Shown here in pieces: positions 12,457-22,566 of a stretch of DNA of 64,000 nt. This DNA is from Acephala macrosclerotiorum (taxonomy: Eukaryota; Ascomycota; Leotiomycetes; Helotiales; Mollisiaceae): the NCBI GenBank assembly GCA_014904845.1, contig MU119446.1, forward strand, positions 1 through 64,000, in the 5' to 3' direction. The notes below the pieces were generated by a model that worked only from the letters and a program-made list of their open reading frames with translations, was not told where the DNA came from and made no database searches. Numbering within the stretch: position 1 is the stretch's first letter; the number at the start of each line of letters is the position of its first letter. Position numbers and translations under genes: made by a program.

Positions 12457-14866
12457 CTAAGCATGTCCATTCCCATTCATGAGACTTTCTCGTTTCCTAA
12501 ACTGCAACACGGGCCCGTCCTTCGCACAAATCATATGATCGACCATTTGGTACTCATCTTTCCTATGCCTTCCGAACTCTGCTCCCGGCTTCCCTTCTCC
12601 AAGCGTACCCTCCTCACCCTCAACCTTCCTAAAATCAAAACCCACAAGCACACTCGCCATTATGAACACCAACTCCGCAGTAGCCAATGCTTTCCCAATA
12701 CAGCTCCTTGGCCCTGTACTGAACGGCGTGAACACTGATCGTGCTCGGTCGTAACTTGCTTTTGAACTCATCTTGCTTTGGTCTGGAAGCCAGCGTTCAG
12801 GGACAAATGTGAATGGTTCGGAGACATACATCTCGTTATGCTGAATAGAGTAGATTCCCATCCCAACGTCGAGGCCTGCAGGTATTTGGCAGCCGTCGAT
12901 GACAGATCCTCCGGGAAGGACTTCTCGCCAGGGCGAGGAAGCGACGGCGGGAGCCATGCGCAGAGCTTCGTCGAGACAGGCGCGGAGGTATGTGCATGAG
13001 TTGAGAGCTGGGCCGATGGTGACTTCGTCAGATGAGGAGAAGACGGAACGGACTTCGGCGGCGGCTTTTGCGTATATGTCGGGGTAGCGAGAGAGATAGA
13101 AGAACAGAGCTGCGAGAGTCATGGAAGATGTGTCAGAGCCTTAAGTAGCTTCGTTAGTACTGTTTCCCAATTCAAAACTGAACAAAACGAGACAAAGCCA
13201 CACACCTGCAGCGATCAGATTCGCTGTCTCAGCCGCTAATGCCTCCTGATCCAACCCACTTCCCGTTTCCACATCCTTTGCATGTACAAGCTTAGAAAAG
13301 ATATCTCCTTCTGGTTCCTTTTTCATCATTTTAGTTTGCACTGTCTCTCGAATGAACATTATGAAGTGACCTCGACCAATGATCGAAGGAATGAACAGCT
13401 TCTTGTCGAGCCGCTGCCATTTGATCTCTGCCATATTGGACAATACTCCAGAACGGACGTTGGAGTCTTGGATCGCTGTGGTTATGAAACGCTTTTCGGG
13501 GTTCTCGATAGAGTTCCAATCTTGGCCGAAGATGAAGTCGTTTGCCAGGTCAAAGAATACGTAGTTGCCTTTCACAAAATTTTAGACTCTGAATTCTGCT
13601 GGGAAGAAAGGAAACTTGCTCCACTGTGCGATGTTTCGGGACATCGACCAACCCCCCTTGTCTCCATCCTCAGGGGACGGGCTCAACGCTGCGAGGAATC
13701 GATTGACGATCACTCGGATCTTGGGCTCATATGACTTGATTGCTGAATCTGAGAAACCAGTCCCGAGAATCCGTCTCCTTTGTCCATGTTCTTTCCGGTC
13801 CCTGAGGGTCATTGTATTGGGAACGCGGTGCGTCGCCGCTAGGTATGCCATTGATTTTGTGACATTCTTCTCACCACTACTGTAGATGTCTCTCATCGCC
13901 TGTGGAGTATTGAAGAGCAGACGATTGGGAGCATATCGAACTTTGTCGCCTTGTAGAATAGTCAGTATTCAGAACTTGCACAGACCTCAGTTGTACCTCG
14001 TACCGTATTTCTGATGACATCTCCAGATGTCAATATGAAGATCTCCTTTCCAGGAGTGATAACCCGCATAGGCGTTGCTGACTTTGGCAAGTAAAGGTCC
14101 TGGATATTTGGCGTATGGATGGAAGAATATTCTATAGGTGCAATGTGCGAGAATCTGACGACAAATGATTGATGTGATTAGTCTTCACTCAAGTCGTGGG
14201 AGAAGTTACCCCTCATGAAGGGCAATTCTGGACTGTACTTCGTCTGACTTACGTATAATACACTAAGTAAAGGGACAACCAGTGTAGTCCACAATATGAA
14301 ACCAATATATATTAGGTAATATAGAGTCTCGAGATATTATCGCGATATAAAGCTATTTATATCGTATTTAATATAATATGAGACTGCCATATCATATTTA
14401 TTAAGTAATATATTGCTAATATGACGATATAAACGTTGAAAAGTGCTCAATTCAACTAACAACTATTAAATCGATCTCGCCGTCGCTCTCTCGCTCTAAA
14501 AGTTCCTTTACTATATCCTCTATCTCTTTAATATCGTCGTCGAGGACCTCTACAATATTTAACCACGATTTTAAACACTCTATAGCTTAAATAATCTCAA
14601 TTCTAAGACGATTCCGACGATTAAAAATAGCGATTTTAGCGCTAAAAAGGACTTCGAGCTCTCAACCTCTTTTTCACCTAATATAAAAAATATAAAAAAT
14701 ATGCTAATTTTATCTAATATTAGCAATATGAAGCTGGATCATATCATATTTATCGCGATATAACTTCGTCATATCATATTTATCTATCATAATAAATAAA
14801 ATATATTGCCATATTATGGCCCACACTAGAGACAACGAGGGCGATGCGAAATACACTCCATAGCAT
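12457..14866 (-). pseudogene. Cytochrome P450 (P450-1), interrupted by a hAT-type element
   Basis: A membrane-bound heme monooxygenase resembling the isotrichodermin C-15 hydroxylase / benzoate 4-hydroxylase type. Visible motifs are a proline-rich hinge (HPYAKYPGP), the I-helix AAGSDTSS across an intron, ExxR (DEALR), the PERW segment (FVPERWL) and the heme loop FSTGPRSCIG. Proposed exons are 14866-14253 (containing the insertion), 14154-14004, 13949-13620, 13568-13206 and 13139-12457. Introns are 14155-14252, 13950-14003, 13569-13619 (GC donor) and 13140-13205. Without the inserted 549 bp and one 8-bp target copy, the exons total 1584 nt, a multiple of three, giving about 527 aa, normal for the family. 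The element splits codons of the N-terminal hydrophobic anchor about 12 residues after the ATG, and no substitute in-frame ATG was found downstream. Probably involved in chain oxidation; substrate unknown. Confidence 0.85.
14280..14828. mobile_element. 549-bp hAT-type non-autonomous element
   Basis: The termini are imperfect inverted repeats (CAGTGTAGTCCACAATATG on the left; TAGTGTGGGCCATAATATG as the complement of the right). They are flanked by 8-bp direct repeats, gggacaac at 14272-14279 and gagacaac at 14829-14836, differing at one base. An 8-bp target duplication with [CT]AGTGT ends is the hAT signature. The interior is A/T-rich with many ATAT/CGATAT words and no transposase. It lies within exon 1 of P450-1. 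Confidence 0.85.
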
Positions 14867-15061
14867 CCTTCTGAGTTCTATGTCGCCATAGTGGAATCAG
14901 TGGGTTTCGAGTCAGGCCATTGTCGGGTATTCGTGGAATCAAGTCACATCTTTATGGAGGTGTTTAGGTTTTGTATTTTCCAGTGAGAGCCATCGTAACA
15001 CGCCTTCTTCTACCCGCTCTAACACCCTTTCCTTACAAGGCAGAGGACGGCGTGGTACACT
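14867..15061. promoter_or_regulatory. Divergent promoter between P450-1 and P450-2
   Basis: The two P450 start codons are head-to-head only 195 bp apart, so both promoters must share or overlap this interval. I see no unambiguous TATA box or palindromic zinc-cluster site. The shared interval suggests that the two P450 genes were once co-regulated. Confidence 0.5.
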
Positions 15062-16710
15062 ATGGAGACCGGAACCTTCACTCGATCCTGGGCCTTGACC
15101 ATCATCACTTTGTATTTTCTATATATCGTCACCAAGAATCTGTGGACGTGGAGGACTAACAGACGAAAGGCAGCGAGATTGGGATGCAAGCCGGTCCAAA
15201 ACCCTCTGCCACAATGGGATCCTATCTTTGGGTTTGACATGATCGTCAGAGGACTAAGGGCGTTGCGTTCACACACCATTCTTGACCAGTACCATGGCAT
15301 CTTTCAAGAACATGGAAACACAATTGGCATGAATGTGATATCTCAGCCGATCATACAAACGATTGAACCCGAGAATGTAAAGACAGTTCTGGCGTTGGGA
15401 TTCTCGGATTTTGGGTTAGGTCCGAGGAGACAGCATTTCCTGGGGCCATTGGTGGGACATGGGATTTTTATTACTGAGGGACCTGCTTGGAAAGTATGTA
15501 CAGATGGGGAGTTCACGGACGATGTTAAGTTGTTCTAACACTATGATAGAGGTCGCGACAACTTCTCCGCCCGAATCTCACGAACTCACAAGCGAAGAAT
15601 CTGCCCATGTTCGAAAGCCACATTCACCACCTTCTTGCCTTGATACCCAAAAATGGCGACACGGTTGACCTGCAAGAACTCTTCTGCCGCCTTACAATCG
15701 ATTCTGGGACCGAGTTGCTATTTGGAACATCATGCAATTCATTGTGCGATGACGAGCATATTGACGAGAACAAGAGTTTCTCAAAGGCTTTGGACGTTGC
15801 ACAGAGCGAGATGATCATACGAGACGTTCTTGGACCATATCTTTCCATATTTCGCTCTGAGAAAAGGTTTCGTCAAAGTCTCAAGACCGTCCACGATTTC
15901 ATAGACGGATACGTGCAAGTCGCGTTAGCATCTCTGAGAGAATGGGAATCTAAGGAGAAAGATTCAGAAGAGGAGCGCTACATTTTCCTGGAGGAACTGT
16001 ACAAGTACACTCGAGACCCTGTAGCGTTGAGATGGGAGACGATCAATGTTCTGATCGCAGGGCGAGATACCACCGCTGTGCTGATGGGCAACACTTGGTT
16101 CATCCTGGCACGACGACCAGATATTTGGGCGAAGTTGAAGGCAGAAGTCGATAAACTAGAAGGCAGACTACCAACACATCAGGAGTTGACAAGTATGAAA
16201 TATCTACGCTGGCTTCTTAGCGAGACGCTGAGGTTATATCCCGTTCTCCCCATCAATGCCAGAACAGCGATGCAGGATACCACAATTCCAGTCGGTGGCG
16301 GGCTGAAAGGTCAAGATCCGATTTTCATTCCTAAAGGAAGAGAAGTGGCATGGAATACATGGTCGATGCATAGGAGGAAGGATCTCTTTGGAGAAGATGC
16401 AGATGAGTTCATACCTGAGAGGTGGGAGCATTTGAGGCCGATGTGGGAGTATCTTCCTTTCAATGGTGGACCAAGAATTTGTCTTGGACGCAAGTTCCCT
16501 CCCATTGATCTTATGAAAGTGTATTTACTCACGTTGATCGCAGAAAAATATGCCCTGACTGAAGCCTCATACACGACCATTCGTATGGTACAGCATTTGA
16601 AGAGCATAGAAACTCGAGATCCGAACCCATGGACTGAAAGGATAGATCTGGTCACATCGAGTCACAACGGATGTAAAGTGGGAGTAACGTGGCGTGACGA
16701 ATTTTTGTAA
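15062..16710 (+). CDS. Cytochrome P450 (P450-2), CYP52/CYP539-like, intact
   Basis: A putative fatty-chain or omega hydroxylase by family resemblance. It begins with an N-terminal membrane helix (residues about 9-25). Motifs present are AWK before the first intron, the I-helix AGRDTTA, ExxR (SETLR), the PERW element and the heme loop FNGGPRICLG. Exons are 15062-15493, 15550-16489 and 16544-16710, giving 1539 nt, about 512 aa, with no stop. The second intron (16490-16543) has a GC donor (C|GCAAGT). It is 54 nt with no stop codon, so retention would add 18 residues just after the heme cysteine; removal gives the expected family sequence. Next to an oxoamine synthase and a reducing PKS, it probably hydroxylates the long-chain intermediate (inference). 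Confidence 0.9.
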
Positions 16711-17779
16711 ATGTAGATTCCAAAGTCGAAAGAAAGACAACGCTGTGCTTGCCAAAGTCGAATGCTCTGTACCCAACTTAGTAGGGTAATTTGTCCAAAT
16801 ATCTATATTCGAGTGCTCCGAATTACCCCGCGTCGGTAAGCAAATCTCAAATAACTCGATTTGGTTGTGAGTAAAAGCCCAAACGAAACTTTCATTTCTA
16901 TATGTCACACATCAAGAACTTCCTCATCATCCATTCCATTGCCTTCCCTTCATGAAGGTCCCTTCTTTTCCCACTCATTCCGAACTGACGTTGACCTGCA
17001 TGTCAGCTTGGCCCTTTTTTCTTAGCGAGAATCGCTAAATCAACACCCTGAATATGATATTCTTGCAGTGGCATTCGGTGGGTTTAACAGGCTTAGAGCT
17101 CTGCTCCACTCCCCACCCGGCAACGGGTGCAGCACATGTTTCTCTACGGGCCTTATGCAGGTTAAATGCCCTTGCATCTGAATCTGACGTAATATCTCTA
17201 GTATCTTCCGAAGTGCATTAGGGCTTGCTGACCTGCAGCTTCCAGGGAGAGCTCGTAGTGGGGCAAGAGCTGCATACGGAGTCCGGCGAGAATCGAGAAC
17301 CATAAGGTAGCATTTCGAAACTTAAGCTAAAGCATTGTAAAGCACATCCATCTACTTGGACTATAAGGTCTCGCAGCCTAGTCTAGAAAGAGTATTTTCG
17401 ACTGAAAGACTAACGTGCTAAATCTCGTGCTTTTCGAAGGATTCGACAAGTCCCGGTGTCGCCGTGTAAGGCAACTTGATGCCACAAACTATTGCAGGAT
17501 TGATGACCACAAGCTTGATTATCCAATAGGAAAACTTGATCTTTATCAGCTTTTGGGGCTATTAATTAGGGTCCTTTATTGAGGGGCAAATCTTGCTATT
17601 GATGGAAGCACCTCTACAGCTCGAGGAGGTCGGACGAACGATTCCAGAATTCGATCCAGAATCTCGGTGCAGCATCATCTCAAAACCTTTGAAGTTTTTC
17701 TTCAGAAATTGTGCTATTGATACCCCGTGATCATTCATTCATTTCCTTTTTCAATTGAGGGATCTCAAGGTATCTCAAC
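16711..17779. other. Intergenic, oxoamine synthase upstream region
   Basis: About 1.07 kb with no supported gene. It includes a short inverted pair, GGGTAATT near 16784 and AATTACCCC near 16824, the latter being the complement of the GGGGTAATT word seen twice at 12.0-12.3 kb. It would hold the promoter of the oxoamine synthase. Confidence 0.5.
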
Positions 17780-20681
17780 ATGTCTGAGAAAACCCCTCTC
17801 ATGACACGGGAATATCCCACCAAGATGCCTCGCAAAAGTTCCAATGTCCACAACACCGACCTCTCACGTTGGATCTTCCGCGTCCGCAGTGTCCTCGGCC
17901 GTCGAATCGCAATCCATAATCTCGACGAAGTGAAGAAAGCGGAAGAAGCATTCATCACCAACCCATTTTTTGCAATCTCGAATCCCAAGCAAGGACTTAA
18001 AGCTCAAGATGCGGACTTCAAACGGAAATTCGAGCTTGCTGAACTTGCGAAAAACGATCCTGCTGAGAAAGAAGTTCTTGTGCATAGGAGGAAGGTACCC
18101 GAGGTTTCATATCTGCATATTTGGCAGTTCATTGTTTGGAGTGCCTGGCTGTTGATTGTGCAGAAATGGGCAGATATTTGGGAGAGAAGGCCGTTTCGAG
18201 GAGTTTTGGCGACGGATGCTTGGGCACATTATTATGTGAGTTCATCGTTGATCATTTGGGATCTCAAACTCTGAACTTACGGTACGCAGTACATTCCCAT
18301 GAGCAAACTTCCGCCACGTGTGGTTGTATCTGGACCATACAACCGGATCATGGTCAGATTAATGAACAAAGTGACGCGACGATACGAAGAAGGAGACTTC
18401 GACATGTCTACTGTCGAACCCGTCGAGCTCATCAATTGCGCCTCAAACAACTATGGAGGCTTCACCGATCTCGAATATGGAGCTGAGAAAGTCATCAAGG
18501 CTGCGCTTCTCAAACTTCCATTCGCACCGGCTCCTCGCGCTCTCGAACTTCAAGTTCGTCACGAGTGTGAAGCATATATGGGATTTGATGCATGTGTGAC
18601 TGCGCCGTCAGGTTTCAGCACCAATGTTTTGGCATTCCGTACTGCGCAAGAAGTTGCCCGCAGTTTGGGAAGGAATCTGGTCTTCCTCTGTGATCGCGAC
18701 TGCCACAATTCCATGTTTACGGGCGCATATTTCAACAAGGACGCGAGAACTCACAAGTTCAATCACAATGATTTGACTGATCTGGGGTACAAACTGAGGA
18801 TGTATCACGAACAAGATCCATCAGCATTTATCTGTGTAGCTGTTGAGGGGATTTACAGGTACGCAGGCCTCATTCTCGCATCACTTGAAAACCGGAAGAC
18901 TAAGAACTGACGTGCCTTATCCTAGTTTGGAAGGAGCAATCTCGCCAGGTCCAGCCCTCGTAGCACTCAAGCGAGCATACAAATTCGCCCTTCTGGTCGA
19001 CGAAGCACATTCGTTCATGGCCCTCGGCTCAGCAGGCCGCGGCTCATTCAACCACTGGCAAGATGCAGGACACGACTGTCCCCTGAGCGAAGTTGACATC
19101 ATGTCGTGTATGTTCTCCAAATCAGTGGGAGGCACTGGCGGATTTGTTCTTGCAAATGGCCCCTTCGCTACTCAATTGAGGAAAGGTGGCGAGGAACTCG
19201 AAGCTCGAGGTGTCGAAACACTTTCCACGATCGTCTTACTCAGAATTCTTGGGCTTCTTAGAAAGAAGAAGTTGATTGCGCATCGTGTGCGAATGCTTAG
19301 GGAAAAGGCTGCATATGTTGCAAGAGAGTTAAACAGGGGCGGACTGCATGTGCTTGCTCCTCCTGGCTCGGCTGTCATCTGCCTCCGTGTCGGCACTGTC
19401 CACAAGACTGCACGCTTCCATACGGAGTCCGCGATACTTGGAATAGCAGTTACTGGAGCTGGCCCTCCAGCCACTGAGATCTGGTAGGTAATTACCTATC
19501 ATAATTTTCTGGTTGCCAACGCTAACTGTTGATAGGGGGTGCCGCAATCGTCTCTCGGTCTTCGCGACCATGACTTGGCCAGACATTTACAAGCTATTGA
19601 ACACATGCGTTCATGTTTGCCACAAGATTGGTCTCCCAGGCGTGCAAGTTAACACAAAATTCGACTCTTCACTTCATACGCGGACCGATCCCATCGACCC
19701 CGCAGTTGAGATCGAGTGCAATGCGGTCGATGAAGAACTGCTCAGATATGTTGATAAGTTGAGTCTTACAGCATCAGCATTCAACGACCAAAGCGATAAG
19801 TTGAACGATGAAGTGATCAGGGCGGGCATGGAACGTCTTCATAAATACGGTATCGGTCCATGCTCTGCCAGATGGTTCTACGGATCCTTCGATATCTTCA
19901 TCCAACTGGAGAGGAGATTAGCTGCATTGTACCCCAGTCTTGTAAAGCAGTCTGGGAATTGTAGAGGTAAGTTTTAATTCCCCATACGTCATGGGAGAAG
20001 TGTTGATTGACTGATTCAGCCATGATTTGCGGGGACGCCGAAATCACCATCGGCTCAACTCTCACAGCACTCGTCATGAAATGCGCAGCCAAGAACACCA
20101 TCAACCGAGTCTTCGTCCCCAACAACGCACCATACGGAGTCCTTTCAGGTGCTAGACTTAGAAAGCCATCGAAACACTACAGCGTCGCCTTCTACGAAAC
20201 CTCAGATGAACTTCTTTCAGAAATCGATGCTGTCAGCGACAAGAAGTTCCACCTTACCCTATTCTTCGAGACTGTTAAGGAAGGCGTTGTTCTAGACTTA
20301 ATAAATCTTATCCATGACATCGCACTCAAGCTCAAGCGCCGTCACGGAGCACTTTCCGGCATCACAATCATGCTCGATGACCGTAACGGTCTCGGCAAAA
20401 TCGGTCCTAGATCGCTTGGCTACCTTGACTTGATGGAATCTCAGCATGGCGTTGACTTCCTCAAGAACTCGTTCGCAAAGCTGGGATGTCCGTCAAATAT
20501 GGTAATTGCGGGGTCGTGGTTTGATGCTTTTGGGCATCAAGGGGGGTATGCAGTTGGTACGGCGGACTCAATTGAGGCGTTGACCTGGGAGGCGAAGGCG
20601 TATTTCTTTTCTACTCCACCGATGCCATTGCAGGCTGCAATGTCGGATCGAATGTTGGAGCTTTTGGCTGAGTCGAAGTAA
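17780..20681 (+). CDS. Alpha-oxoamine synthase, two fused serine-palmitoyltransferase-like modules
   Basis: A PLP enzyme expected to condense an acyl thioester with an amino acid by decarboxylation, as in sphinganine and fumonisin-type synthesis. Exons are 17780-18235, 18290-18858, 18926-19483, 19536-19966 and 20020-20681: 2676 nt, about 891 aa, no stop. A hydrophobic segment (residues about 112-130) should anchor it to the ER. Module 1 (about 150-560) is LCB2-like: CDRDCHNSM, VDEAHSF near 366-372, and FSKSVGGTGG with the PLP lysine near 407. Module 2 (about 670-891) has the same fold signature (DDRNGLGKIG, FFSTPPMPLQAAM). At the lysine position it reads GSWFDAFGHQGG, so it lacks the Schiff-base lysine, as LCB1 subunits do. 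The single chain therefore resembles a catalytic LCB2 joined to a non-catalytic LCB1. At 891 aa it is much longer than a single LCB2. Resemblance to Fum8-type synthases is inferred from family knowledge and context. Confidence 0.9.
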
Positions 20682-20978
20682 ATGGAGCGTGAATGCGTCA
20701 TAGATCGGTTCCTACATTATAGAAGTGCAAGCTGAAGGATTTTGGACTTGGTTGTGGCTAGGGTTAGAAAAATCATACATCAACCCTGATGAAAACATAT
20801 ATGGTATCACTTGATCTATGTGACTTGTAGATCCTCTAATATTCGCGTCCTCGTAGATAATGGAGGGCTTGTTTGCCCATGTACATTGGTGCGTCTCCAC
20901 GCCGTGCTCTCCTAGCTCGAAACAACAAGTAATTACTGCCTCGATCATTCAGCCCTAGCATAGATACCTTCAGTTTTG

Positions 20979-22073
20979 CTACTTCCTTTGACTCTTCTGT
21001 TTCAATCTGTACTGTCTAGCCTTCCAATCGAATGACATTCGAAAGAAGGGCCACACAAGTGAAGCAATGAATCCCAGCAGCCAGTCCCAAACCCAGGTCT
21101 CCGCCGGACTCGGTCCCCTCATGTTATTGAGCAGGAGACGAGTTTGGAAGTCCACTGGTATGAAGTACTGATATCGATCCATTCCTTTCACAATAGCCTG
21201 AGCAACCCGCTTGGCAGTCATCGCATTCTCAACATCCTCTGTACCCTCTATCTCCTTACAAATATTATGCTTCCTCTCCTGTTCTCTCGAAAATGCTTCC
21301 GTAAGAATCGTCCCTGGAAACGAACAATGGATCTTGATGTCGACAATCGATTCGTAAATCAAGACCTCTTGTCTGAGGGTGTCGATCAGTGCTCTAAGTG
21401 CGGTTTTGGTTGGTGTATATGCTGCGTATCCTGGCAGAGCAACGAATGCCGCTGTCGAATTTGTGAATACCAGATGTCGAGTCTCCTTTGTCTTTGGCTT
21501 GTCGATCCATAGCTTGATCATAGCATGGGCCAAGAATGCGGAGGTGAAATAGTTCTTCTGAAAGCACGAAGATATTTGCTGCGGGGTAATTTCTGTGAAG
21601 AGACCAACTTCTTCTGCGCAACCACCTGCAACACAGAAGACGTAGGATGGAACTACATTCAAAGAATGGACAAAATTCTCAACCTAGGAGCCAATTCGTC
21701 AACTTTTGGTAAAAACTTTGGCATTTTGTAGGGCTCGTACCTGAATGGCGTTCGCAAGGTCCACAGATTGGGCTTCAATCAATTGATCGTCTCGAATCCG
21801 CTGAGACGAGAGCTCCTTCCTTACAGCAGCCAACTTCCCTTCACTCCGGGCGAGAAGAATAACATCAGCACCTGCTATTAATTAATTTATGTGCGCTCAT
21901 CTCTTCAGCGAATCTTACTCGCCTGGTAGAACCATCAGCTCGGCAAGTTCTCGCCCAAGACCCTCTGACGCTCCGCCGACAACCACGGTCTACTTATTGA
22001 CTTAGTACCATCTCGTTCATCTTTATAGTTGATTTAAACTAACCTTTCTGTTCATGGTCTCCTTCGTAGGCAT
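20979..22073 (-). CDS. Short-chain dehydrogenase, 3-ketodihydrosphingosine-reductase-like
   Basis: Expected to reduce the 3-keto group left by the oxoamine synthase, using NADPH at the ER membrane. Exons are 22073-22044, 21989-21923, 21871-21741 and 21683-20979, totalling 933 nt, 310 aa, without stops. The second intron (21872-21922) has a GC donor (G|GCGAGT). Visible features are the nucleotide-binding GGASEGLG near the start, the catalytic serine in TNSTAAF, the Tyr-x3-Lys motif YTPTK, and a hydrophobic C-terminal segment typical of Tsc10/FVT1 relatives. It converges on the oxoamine synthase (297 bp apart) and diverges from P450-3. Pairing with the oxoamine synthase is what makes the sphinganine-analogue interpretation strong. 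A role in ordinary sphingolipid synthesis is possible but less likely in this context. Confidence 0.88.
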
Positions 22074-22566
22074 ACTATACTCGGTACTGAAGTGGTGGAC
22101 AACACGTGTGACTGTGCTTGAGCGAGAAGATGACCAGGTAGCAGAGGGAATTCTGGCAGCTCTTATTCTCAGTGTAGTGGTCGAAACGAGTTAATGAGGG
22201 ATCTGTCGACGAGCGGATGAGGCGTTTGCAGGGAGTCGTGGTCGTCTTCAGCGTAGTGATGTTTGTTGTGCGAGGTCGTTTTTGTTTCCCTAGTGGATCG
22301 CACCCTGGAACTTCAGAGGGTTGAGCGCCTGCATTTCGCTTACATAGCATCTGCCACGCTGGAGTAAGGTCCATTCGGCAATGAAATGCCCGAGGAAGCA
22401 GTTGGCACTCCCCGTAAGCTGCTGATAGCGACACCCCTCTTCCTGCAAAAGTTGCCCCCACCAGCTTCAGTGGGCAGAGCAATAAATAATCTTACAGATC
22501 GCCGGAACCTGTGTAAATATCATCAACAAAAGAAAATAACAGTCCTCCCCAACAACCCGAGCAAAT
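22074..22566. promoter_or_regulatory. Divergent promoter between the SDR and P450-3
   Basis: A 493-bp interval between two head-to-head start codons. It is free of a convincing ORF and should carry both promoters. I found no recognisable binding site. Confidence 0.45.

Noticed and set aside
15494..15610. Apparent frameshift in P450-2 after the first exon
   Set aside because: With intron 15494-15549 removed, the next exon reads in the correct frame (RSRQLLRPNLTNSQ) straight into the long downstream ORF. My first reading used the wrong frame.
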